From Thermoguttaceae bacterium (GTDB taxonomy: Bacteria; Planctomycetota; Planctomycetia; Pirellulales; Thermoguttaceae): a DNA stretch of 32,961 nt. The first letter of the stretch is position 1, and each line of letters begins with the position of its first letter. Where the stretch lies: contig JAGCAH010000221.1 of assembly GCA_017652805.1 (NCBI GenBank), forward strand, positions 1 through 32,961, in the 5' to 3' direction. A model generated the notes under the pieces. It made no database searches. It was not told the DNA's origin and worked only from the letters and a program-made list of their open reading frames with translations. Made by a program: the position numbers and the translations under genes. Of this stretch, positions 17,622 to 25,011 are shown in pieces.

Positions 17622-19856
17622 TTACTGTTTTAAAACGCGCGACAGTTCGTCGAACGACGTCATCCCCTCGGCGAGCATCCGCACGCCGTCCGAAAGGAAA
17701 GTTCCGCCGCCGGTCTTCATCGCCGCGCGCTGGAACGCCTCTTCGCTCGGCTTGGTTGTCATGATCTGACGGATCAGGTCGTTGACCACAATCACGTCGT
17801 ACAGACCGGCCAGGCCGTGGTAACCGGTCTCCATACAGTATTTACAGGGAACGTAGAGGTCGCGTCCCGTTTCGGGGGGAACATGAACACGCCGCCTGTA
17901 AAACGACTTGACCCGCCCCGGAGGGATGCCGACCCGCCGACACATCTCTTCGGTCGCGGGGATCTCTTCTTTACATTCCGGGCAGAGCGTGCGGATCAGC
18001 CGCTGGGTGACGACCGCGGTGAGCGAGTCGGCCAGAACTTTCGGATCGACGCCAATCCGCAGGAGGAGCATCAGCGCCTGCGCCGAGGTCTTGGCGCGGA
18101 GCGTGGTGATGATCATCCGTTCGTTCTGAATTTCGTCACAGCAGAGGCGGAGCGTCTCCTTATTGACGATGTCGCGTATCAGAAGTAGTTTCGGTTCTTT
18201 GAAGAAAACCCCCGGAAGAACAGTCATCGGCGTTTCACCCTTCGAGGAATCGTAGGTGGTCAGCGGAAGGTTTTCGATCGGCAGGTAGGGATGCCGAACA
18301 TCCTCGACCGTCGCCGCGTCGCGCGTGAACCGGTCGGTCTCGCAGAGCGAGACTTCGGTGAAGGTACGCAGACCTTGTCCCGGCGGCGCGGCGAAAACGA
18401 TAAGCCCCTTCGGCTGAACGAGAAGGCTCTTCAGCTGTTCGGCCCGCTTGGCGCCGACGCGCATCTTTTCGTACGATCCGAACCGGATCGCCAGACGTTC
18501 GAACTGAATGAACGCGCTTTCCCCGCTCCCCTTCGTCTGAACGAGGAGCTTGGCGGCCATCTTTTTCTTCTTCCCGCCCCGTTTGTCGTATTCGATGAAG
18601 AACTGGCCGGCGACTTTCGGCGGAATCTGAATTTTCGGGGCGTTTTCCTGTTTGTTCCGCCCCTGGATTTCGGCTTCCAGAGGGGAGTTGTCCCCTAATA
18701 TGGCACGCATCGACATACAGAGCTCCCGCGAGGCCTGGGGAGTCAGCGGTCGGCGGAACAGGTCGGTGACCGGGTGCCAGAGACCGTCGATGAAGTATTT
18801 CAGCTCGCTCATCTGGTCGTTGTAGTCGAACTGAAGCATCGTCGCACGGCGGAGGAGGGCGTTGTTGACGATCGTGCCGAACGGTGTATAGCCGGGCAGA
18901 GAACGTGCGGCATCGGTCCGTGCCTTTAAAACGTCTTTCGGGAACGTTTTACCGTAGGCGGAAAGGTCAATAATCGTCATTTCGATCACCTTCCGCCCGC
19001 CCTTTTTCTTCCCGCCGGAGATGCGCCGGAAGAGGCGGCCGAAATGATCCCGGGTCAAAACCTTGTCGGAATCGGGGACGTTTTTGTTGTGAACCGAGGC
19101 GTATATCAGGGCCGGCACCATGTAAAACAGGAGGGGAACCAGCGCGTCGAATCCGAAAATCGGCAGAAAGATCCCGATCAGCATTCCGAGCGGGAACACG
19201 ACGGCGAAAACGACCTTCCACGCGGTGGGGTTGGAGATTTTCTTGATTTTCGGCGCGTCTTCGGCGACCCAGGCGCCCGTCATCACCCAGAGGGCAAAGA
19301 CCAGAACCAGGATGATCTGGATCGGATAGTCAAAGAATTTCTTTATGTCGACCGCGGCGCCGGTGACCGTACCGTTGATTTCCATACCGAGTTTCTCACT
19401 GAATGCGCTGAAATCGTCCCGAAGTCCGGAAGATTTCTCGGTCTCCGCCAGAGCGCCGATCGTTTGGGGCTCGTCGGCCTTTGAGGGCGTGTAGCGGTTG
19501 CCGATTGCCACCAGGATAACGCAGAGAACGATCATGATGACCAGCGGGGCGATATTGGCGAATTTATCCGTCTTCTTTGAAAAGTAATGCTTCAGTGGAG
19601 GCGCCTGGGAGGTGATCACCCCGAAGACCATGCTCCCGATCACCAGGACCGCCAGGAACGACGCCATTGTCATTCCCCTGAGGGGAACCAGGATTTTCAT
19701 CGCGGCGACGTCATAGCGGAGCGCGAAAAAGAACGAGAGAAAGAACGCGCACGCGCCGCACAGCCCCGGCCAGAAACCCTTCTGCCAGAGGACGTACGCG
19801 ATCGAACCGACGAAAATCGCGCAGAGGGCGTACTGGATCAACAGGAATGTATTCAT
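17622..19856 (-). CDS. Membrane-anchored GspE/PilB-like protein with degenerate nucleotide-binding motifs (paralogue B)
   Basis: The product is 744 residues. A GTG at 19859 is possible, but the ATG at 19856 is better placed after GGAGG and overlaps the preceding stop as TGATG. The first ~255 residues hold six or seven membrane helices, unusual for secretion ATPases. From about residue 325 it follows the GspE/PilB plan: an N2-like domain (LQFDYNDQMSELKYFIDGLWH), the P-loop region near residue 489, an Asp-box TVEDVRHPY, QRLIRTLCPECKEEIP, a zinc tetracysteine (CPEC...CKYC) and GLYDVI. The P-loop reads APPGQGLRT, with the Walker A Lys and Ser/Thr replaced by Leu and Arg. The Walker B segment reads EPKLLLIRDIVN instead of DPDxxxVGEIRD, and the His-box LHTN has become LRAK. 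Family knowledge predicts poor or no ATP hydrolysis. It pairs with the preceding paralogue. Confidence 0.88.
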   Translation of the reverse strand: MNTFLLIQYALCAIFVGSIAYVLWQKGFWPGLCGACAFFLSFFFALRYDVAAMKILVPLRGMTMASFLAVLVIGSMVFGVITSQAPPLKHYFSKKTDKFANIAPLVIMIVLCVILVAIGNRYTPSKADEPQTIGALAETEKSSGLRDDFSAFSEKLGMEINGTVTGAAVDIKKFFDYPIQIILVLVFALWVMTGAWVAEDAPKIKKISNPTAWKVVFAVVFPLGMLIGIFLPIFGFDALVPLLFYMVPALIYASVHNKNVPDSDKVLTRDHFGRLFRRISGGKKKGGRKVIEMTIIDLSAYGKTFPKDVLKARTDAARSLPGYTPFGTIVNNALLRRATMLQFDYNDQMSELKYFIDGLWHPVTDLFRRPLTPQASRELCMSMRAILGDNSPLEAEIQGRNKQENAPKIQIPPKVAGQFFIEYDKRGGKKKKMAAKLLVQTKGSGESAFIQFERLAIRFGSYEKMRVGAKRAEQLKSLLVQPKGLIVFAAPPGQGLRTFTEVSLCETDRFTRDAATVEDVRHPYLPIENLPLTTYDSSKGETPMTVLPGVFFKEPKLLLIRDIVNKETLRLCCDEIQNERMIITTLRAKTSAQALMLLLRIGVDPKVLADSLTAVVTQRLIRTLCPECKEEIPATEEMCRRVGIPPGRVKSFYRRRVHVPPETGRDLYVPCKYCMETGYHGLAGLYDVIVVNDLIRQIMTTKPSEEAFQRAAMKTGGGTFLSDGVRMLAEGMTSFDELSRVLKQ

Positions 19857-21832
19857 CACTTACCTCCCCCCTGCATAAAACGGCGGAATTCGTCGAACGA
19901 GGTGACGCCGCTGGCGACCAATTCGGCTCCGTCGGTAAAATAACCGCGCTGCCCGGATTTCAGGGCGGCTTTTCGGATCGCGTCGGCCGAGGGGTTGGTC
20001 GTGATGATCTGGCGGATCTCGTCGTTGACCAGAATGACGTCGTAGACCCCCGCCCGACCCCAGTAACCGATTTCAAGGCAGTGCGGGCACGGCTCGTAAT
20101 GGTCTTTCTGGCCCGGTTCGGGAGCCGCGTGAACACGGCGGCGGTAGACGGTTTTGACCGTCTGGGGGTTAAGCCCCAGGCGGCGGATGAGTTCCGGAGG
20201 CGCGGGAATCTCTTCTTTGCAGTGAGGGCAGAGGCGGCGGATCAGCCGCTGGGTGACGACGGCAAAGAGGGAATCGGCAAAAAGTTTGCGCGGAACACCG
20301 GTTTGCAGGACGCGCATAATGGTATCGGCCGCGTCGACCCCGCGGAAGGTGCTGACGATCAGTCGGTCGTGGCCGACCTCTTCACAGCAGAGTTTAAGCG
20401 TGTCGAGGTTGACGATATCGCGAAGAAGGAGAACCTTCGGCTCTTTGAAGAAGACGTCGGGCAGAACCGTCATCGGCGTCTCCTTTTTGGCGGAATCGTA
20501 AGTGACTTTTGTCAGGTTTTCGATCGCCATATAGGAACGCTGAACGTCTTCGACGGTGACGAAGTCGCGTGTGAAGCGGTCGGTGGAGTTGAACGCCACG
20601 TTGGTAAAGGTGCGCAGTCCCTGACCCGGCGCGGCGCCCAGAAGGCAGAACCCTTTGTCGGCGGCGAGAATCTTGCGGAACATTTCCTGTCGGCGCGGCG
20701 TCATTCCGAGCTCTTCGAGCGTGTTGAACGGGAGGCTCAGGAGCTGGAATTGAATGAGCGCCTCTTCGGCGCCCGCTTTCCCCTGGGTGACCAGGAGCGC
20801 TTCCATTTTCTTTTTCCGGTCGTATTTCATCAGGAACTCGCCCCCCTGACGACGGGCGTGCTCGTCGGGATCGGCGCCGACCAGCACTTTCATCGCGTGG
20901 ACGATCGCGCCGGTGTCCTGTGCCGAGACGGGTCGTTTTCGGGCGGGGTCGAGAATGTTGTTCATCGGGATCCAGACTCCGTCGATGAAGAACGAGATTC
21001 CCGCCTGACTCGGACTGTTCGTAACGCGGATCATCATGGCGTTGTATCGGATCGCCTGATAGACCATCTCTTTAAAGTGGTTGAACCCCGGCTGTTGGTT
21101 CCGCGCGGCGATCGTCCGACCCTGTTTCGCCTCGTCGGAGACGTGTTTTCCCCACGAGGTGATTTCGATCGGCGCGCCGGTCATATACGCCATCGGCTTC
21201 GGTTTGCTCACGTCCATTCCGAAAAGGCGTTTGAGCAGAAAGACCAGATGGTCCGGAGTCATCACCTTGTCGGCGTCGAGGACCCCTGAATTCCGGTGAA
21301 CGATGTAGGTACAGAGAGGAATAAACCAAGAGAGGACAAGAACCGGATATCCGATCCAGAAGACCGGGATAAAGAGTATCAGGAGAAACGCGATCGGAAA
21401 CGGAGCGACCTGAGCCGTGTTCCACTCGACCCGATGGAGATCGACCAATCTCTGGGCGTCGTTATTGACCCAGGTTGTCGTAGCGACCCAGATCCAGAAA
21501 ACGAGCATCAGCAGAACGAGTTTGGCGGCGCTGAAAAAATGTCCCGGCTCCTTCCGCCATCCGTCCGTTTTGAGATCTTTCCCCAGTTCGCCGACCGTTT
21601 TGGCCGATTCGCTCGTGTATCGGAGATCTTTACTCCAGATCTTGAACGACTTGAAGAAGTTGCCGTACCAGTTGTCCGTGCTGTAGTAATCCTCCTTTTG
21701 CGGTTCTTTTTCCTCTTTTTTGCTGGCGGCTCCCGCCGATTCGGTTAAAACACCGACCAGGAGTAAGAGGATGATCGGGAGGAGCGCCGCGGCGAAAGCG
21801 CGGCGCGCGGTTTGAAACAATGTGTGTGTCAT
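19856..21832 (-). CDS. Membrane-anchored GspE/PilB-like protein with degenerate nucleotide-binding motifs (paralogue A)
   Basis: A 658-residue protein starting eight bases after the pilT stop, without an obvious ribosome site (probable coupling). It has an N-terminal signal or membrane segment (residues about 14-36) and further membrane helices near 103-125 and 147-182. A cytoplasmic GspE-like part starts at a shared HRNSGVLDADKVMTPDH motif (HNKNVPDSDKVLTRDH in paralogue B). Near residue 400 the P-loop reads AAPGQGLRT, lacking the Walker A lysine; near 464 EPKVLLLRDIVN replaces the GE-containing Walker B; the His-box reads TFRG. The Asp-box (TVEDVQRSY), QRLIRRLCPHCKEEIP and the CPHC...CPHC zinc pairs are kept. 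The two paralogues are similar throughout the ATPase-like part but differ in their membrane regions. They may form a hetero-oligomer, perhaps a scaffold or regulator working with PilT. Confidence 0.88.
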   Translation of the reverse strand: MTHTLFQTARRAFAAALLPIILLLLVGVLTESAGAASKKEEKEPQKEDYYSTDNWYGNFFKSFKIWSKDLRYTSESAKTVGELGKDLKTDGWRKEPGHFFSAAKLVLLMLVFWIWVATTTWVNNDAQRLVDLHRVEWNTAQVAPFPIAFLLILFIPVFWIGYPVLVLSWFIPLCTYIVHRNSGVLDADKVMTPDHLVFLLKRLFGMDVSKPKPMAYMTGAPIEITSWGKHVSDEAKQGRTIAARNQQPGFNHFKEMVYQAIRYNAMMIRVTNSPSQAGISFFIDGVWIPMNNILDPARKRPVSAQDTGAIVHAMKVLVGADPDEHARRQGGEFLMKYDRKKKMEALLVTQGKAGAEEALIQFQLLSLPFNTLEELGMTPRRQEMFRKILAADKGFCLLGAAPGQGLRTFTNVAFNSTDRFTRDFVTVEDVQRSYMAIENLTKVTYDSAKKETPMTVLPDVFFKEPKVLLLRDIVNLDTLKLCCEEVGHDRLIVSTFRGVDAADTIMRVLQTGVPRKLFADSLFAVVTQRLIRRLCPHCKEEIPAPPELIRRLGLNPQTVKTVYRRRVHAAPEPGQKDHYEPCPHCLEIGYWGRAGVYDVILVNDEIRQIITTNPSADAIRKAALKSGQRGYFTDGAELVASGVTSFDEFRRFMQGGGK

Positions 21833-21840
21833 ATGCGGAA

Positions 21841-22989
21841 TTACAGAATACCCGGTTCTTTGACTTCGATTCCCTTGAGGGCCATCTTCAGTGATTCAAT
21901 ATTCGGCGCGACCTGGAACGCGGTGGCGCGGTCGATCTTTTTCGCCTGAACGAGACTTTTCAGGCTCATGGTGAAGTCCTGCATTCCTTCCTGAGCCCCG
22001 ATACGGACTGCGTCGGCGAGTTTTTCGTCATGCTCTTCGAGAACGAGTTTCTGAACGATACTGTTGAAGATCATGATTTCGCAGGTCGGCACGCGCTGTA
22101 CTCCCGGAAGAATTGAAGGGAGGAGCTTCTGCGCGACGATCCCTTTCATGTTTAGGGCCAGGGCGCTTCGGATCGCCTTGTGCATATTGGCGGGGAAAAG
22201 GTCGAGGATACGTCCGATCGTCGACGGCGCCGACGAGGCGTGGATTGTCCCGAAAACCAAGTGCCCCGTTTCGGCGGCGTGAATCGCCGTTTCGAACGTT
22301 TCGCGGTCACGCATTTCCCCGACGAGCATCACATCGGGGTCTTCTCGCACGGCATGTTTCATCCCGACGCTGAAGTCGATCACGTCCTGCCCGATTTCGC
22401 GCTGGTTGATCAGGCATTTGTCTTCGGTAAACATAAATTCGATCGGGTCTTCGAGAGTAAGGATATGCTTGTAGTAATTCCGATTGACCCAGTTGAGCAT
22501 ACTGGCGATCGTCGTCGACTTGCCGCTCCCCGTAACCCCCGCCAGGAGGATCATTCCCTGTTCATGCTTACAGAGGTTGTAGAGAACCGGCGGAAGGTGG
22601 AGCTTTTCGAGTTCGGGAATGTCGTTGTTGATACGACGGGCGACCAGGCCGATATGCCCCATCTGCGTCAGGACGTTGACACGGAATCGCCACTGCACCC
22701 CATCACACAGACAGGTGTGAGCGAAGTCGGCGCCGCCGTCGTTGTTGTAGATTTTCCGGTTTCGCTCGTCCATCATCGGGAAGATGAGACGTTCCATTTC
22801 TTCGTCGTCGATCGGTCCTCGGTTGAGGGTGCGGAGGCTCCCTTTCACGCGGATATAGGGGGGGCGGTCAACTTTTAGGTGAAGGTCACTCCCCTTGAAC
22901 TTGACCAGCGCCCGGAAAAGCGCGTCAATTTCGAGTTCTTTCTTTTTGCGTGTAAAATGGAGTTCACCTCCCGAATCAGCAGACGACAT
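21841..22989 (-). CDS. pilT: PilT/PilU-type twitching motility ATPase
   Basis: PilT-family hexamers drive type IV pilus retraction. The start at 22989 (GGAG about ten bases upstream) gives 382 residues, in the family range, beginning MSSADSGGELHF. The same frame extends to 23106 but adds 39 atypical residues. Motifs are all canonical: SDLHLKVDRPPYIRVKG, Walker A GVTGSGKSTT near residue 151, Asp-box TLEDPIEF, Walker B DPDVMLVGEMRD near 215, and His-box TGHLVFGTIHASSA. It thus contrasts sharply with the two degenerate relatives just downstream. The usual PilT C-terminal AIRxLIR motif is not seen. It is the first gene of the minus-strand operon. No pilin, PilC or PilQ gene was found in the window. 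Confidence 0.93.
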   Translation of the reverse strand: MSSADSGGELHFTRKKKELEIDALFRALVKFKGSDLHLKVDRPPYIRVKGSLRTLNRGPIDDEEMERLIFPMMDERNRKIYNNDGGADFAHTCLCDGVQWRFRVNVLTQMGHIGLVARRINNDIPELEKLHLPPVLYNLCKHEQGMILLAGVTGSGKSTTIASMLNWVNRNYYKHILTLEDPIEFMFTEDKCLINQREIGQDVIDFSVGMKHAVREDPDVMLVGEMRDRETFETAIHAAETGHLVFGTIHASSAPSTIGRILDLFPANMHKAIRSALALNMKGIVAQKLLPSILPGVQRVPTCEIMIFNSIVQKLVLEEHDEKLADAVRIGAQEGMQDFTMSLKSLVQAKKIDRATAFQVAPNIESLKMALKGIEVKEPGIL

Positions 22990-23112
22990 AGCCGGACAGC
23001 TCCCGTAACATAGTTGGAATTTATGGATTGGCGCCGGTTGTCCCCGGCGCGCGGTTTCGTTGAAAGACCGCCGACAGCTCACTTTATCATGTCGTGCGGT
23101 CGGCATTTACCC

Positions 23113-23140
23113 ATTATAATCTACCAAGAAGAGAATGCAA
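23113..23140 (-). promoter_or_regulatory. Candidate sigma-70 promoter of the pilT operon
   Basis: On the minus strand TTGCAT and a perfect TATAAT are separated by 16 bases. Transcription would start near 23106, giving a ~117-base leader before the pilT start at 22989. The -10 box sits in the palindrome ATTATAAT, so a TATAAT also reads on the plus strand at 23115-23120, though without a good -35 box there. Confidence 0.45.
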
Positions 23141-23172
23141 TCAGCCGAGCCCCCTTCCCCCGCACCCGTCGC

Positions 23173-23197
23173 GGCGGGAAACCGCCTTTGATTTTTT
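23173..23197 (+). terminator. Terminator-like hairpin in the leader of the vWA gene
   Basis: GGCGG-GAAA-CCGCC, a stable GNRA-capped 5-bp stem, is followed by TTTGATTTTTT on the plus strand. It lies about 95 bases before the vWA gene, and no plus-strand gene ends upstream of it. It could attenuate leader transcription or insulate the divergent region. The hairpin is clear; its function is inferred. Confidence 0.4.
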
Positions 23198-23290
23198 CCC
23201 GTGCGGGGAGTAGAATGACGCAGGCGGCGTCCACCGCGCCGCAGAGGTTTAAAGAGCAGATCACCCGAAAACAACAAAGAGCATAACGTT

Positions 23291-24481
23291 ATGAACCGTC
23301 GTTGTCTGACTTGGTTTTTTCTTCTCGTTTCCCTTTCGGCCGCGCTTTTCTTCTGCGGCGGGCTTCTCTCGGCCGAACAGATCGAAACTTTCCAGACGGC
23401 GGAGGGGGAGACCTTTTTCGCCGCCCCGCTGACCGCTCCGGCCGAGGAGATCGGACCGGTCGACGCGGTGCTGGCGATCGATCTTTCGGCCAGCCAGCTT
23501 TCCATGCAGGTGCGCGCCGAGGCGCGCCGCGCGGCGGCGGCGTTCATTTCCGGCTTGACCGAAGGCTCGCGGGTACAAGTCTTTGTCGCGTCGAACCGGC
23601 TTGTTCCCCTTCCCGCCACGGCGGAGTTCAAAGAAGCGTCGCCGGAGTTGGCCGAAAAAGTCGCCGCCGATTTGGCGAAAGAGACTCCGCTCGGCGCGAT
23701 GGACATGAAAGAGATGCTTCGCGCCGCTGTCGGCCGGCTCCGGGATCTCGGCCCCGGACGACCGCGCCTGATTGTCTTCATCGGGCGCGGGGTGAGCACC
23801 GCCTCCTTCTTCGACCGGCACGAAGCGGCGCTTCTGACCGCCGACCTGGTGAAGGAACGTATCACGTTCAGCGCGTTTGCCAACGGCGCGGTGACGAACA
23901 ACAACGCCCTGGCCTCGCTTGTCTATCGGACGGGGGGGGCTCTGGTTGACCTGCGGATCAAGGAGGGTGATCAGGCGGGCGCGAGCCTGGCCTCGTCGAC
24001 TGCGGCGGCAGTCTATTGGCTCGACCAAGCCGACCCGGCGGCGATTGGCGCCGACGCGCTCTATCCGACAGACCTTCCTCCGGTTCGAAGCGACCGCGAA
24101 ACATTCCTCATCGGGTCGGGAAATCTCGTTCCGGGGGACGAAATCAACCTTGATCTCCCGGCGCGTCTTTTCGACGGGTCAAAGGCGGCGGTTCGTCTGA
24201 CCTTGAAAGTCGGTGAACCGAAAGAGGAAAACCGGCAGCTCGAAGCGATGGTGGCCGAAGCGGCCAAAGACGGCGGTCTCGCCCTCCCGATTCCCGGGCG
24301 CGCCCTTCTGCGCGAATACCTGGCCGCGCTCGACTCCCAAAACGAAACGATGCGCAAAATGGGGGAACAGGCATCGGCAAACGGGCAGTCCGATGATGCC
24401 GCGCTCCTGTTGAGGGGGCGCCGAGAAACCGCTGCGGAAAGGCAAACGGAGTCGGAGAAGGCCGCCCGCCCGGAACAGTAG
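23291..24481 (+). CDS. Secreted von Willebrand factor A-domain protein
   Basis: A 396-residue protein starting with a basic signal peptide and hydrophobic core (residues 1-28). The vWA domain begins at about residue 57; DLSAS at 64-68 matches the DxSxS metal-ion (MIDAS) motif, followed by helix RAEARRAAAAFISGL and strand SRVQVFVAS. A later RPRLIVFIGRG strand and TGGALVDL complete the Rossmann-like core to roughly residue 240. The last 150 residues are Ala/Glu-rich and probably helical, with no membrane anchor. vWA proteins bind protein ligands through a metal ion. It is divergent from the pilT operon and is followed by its own terminator. The exported STN/TPR protein lies downstream on the same strand, and a shared role in envelope function is possible but not shown. 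Confidence 0.8.
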   Translation: MNRRCLTWFFLLVSLSAALFFCGGLLSAEQIETFQTAEGETFFAAPLTAPAEEIGPVDAVLAIDLSASQLSMQVRAEARRAAAAFISGLTEGSRVQVFVASNRLVPLPATAEFKEASPELAEKVAADLAKETPLGAMDMKEMLRAAVGRLRDLGPGRPRLIVFIGRGVSTASFFDRHEAALLTADLVKERITFSAFANGAVTNNNALASLVYRTGGALVDLRIKEGDQAGASLASSTAAAVYWLDQADPAAIGADALYPTDLPPVRSDRETFLIGSGNLVPGDEINLDLPARLFDGSKAAVRLTLKVGEPKEENRQLEAMVAEAAKDGGLALPIPGRALLREYLAALDSQNETMRKMGEQASANGQSDDAALLLRGRRETAAERQTESEKAARPEQ

Positions 24482-24546
24482 TCTTTGGCAGGCGGCCGCC
24501 CGCCGGGCACGAAGTCGAGCGGTTTTCCGCCGAAAACGGAGGATCG

Positions 24547-24573
24547 CTCCGTTCCGACGGAGTATTTCTTTTT
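24547..24573 (+). terminator. Rho-independent terminator of the vWA gene
   Basis: A perfect 6-bp stem CTCCGT/ACGGAG with loop TCCG is immediately followed by TATTTCTTTTT. It starts 66 bases after the vWA stop codon, in the right orientation, and separates that gene from the 25012 gene. Confidence 0.7.
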
Positions 24574-25011
24574 CCGAAAAAGATGTTTTTTTATCCCAAT
24601 TTAGTTGCTAATCTCTAAAACATGGGTAAACTTAATAATATGGGCAAGTTTGCGGCAGGGTCGAAAACGGTTCTTTGACGTCCCCTCCCCTTCCCTCTGT
24701 CGCAGCGTGCGGGACGACAAGATGCCGGTCAGTCGGAATGGACGGAAAAAGAGAATCTTGAGCATTCTTTCTGTTGTGACAGATGATTGCCTGGAGATCC
24801 GAGGAATCGGGGGGGAAACGGGGTTTGATTTTATCCCGGTGCCGTAAGAAGACGAACATAATAAAGATAGGGGAAGCTGTCTAGCGAGACAGTTTAACGG
24901 GTTATACACGTTATAGGGATTCTGACGGGCTCGCCCGCCCATCTGTGTCTCGAGACGAACGCCAAAATCCAATTACCGCTGACCCATATTTCGGACGGAG
25001 AGGTTCATTTT
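24574..25011 (+). other. Long leader / intergenic region with a stem-loop
   Basis: About 440 bases without a supported gene; small open frames here lack ribosome sites and family features. It contains a 9-bp stem-loop at 24874-24895 (AAGCTGTCT-AGCG-AGACAGTTT, one G-T pair), about 115 bases before the 25012 start, with no U tract. GGAGAGG sits about ten bases before the ATG at 25012. No convincing -35/-10 pair was found, although GTTATAC and GTTATAG could act as -10 boxes. Confidence 0.45.

Noticed and set aside
19847..21289. 480-codon plus-strand frame opposite the GspE-like genes
   Set aside because: It runs antisense to a clearly conserved protein; its residues are Arg/Asp/Gly-rich shadow sequence with no recognisable domain.
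22990..23106. 39-residue N-terminal extension of PilT (possibly leaderless, as the predicted transcription start falls near 23106)
   Set aside because: The extension does not resemble PilT N-termini, and a Shine-Dalgarno-like GGAG fits the start at 22989.
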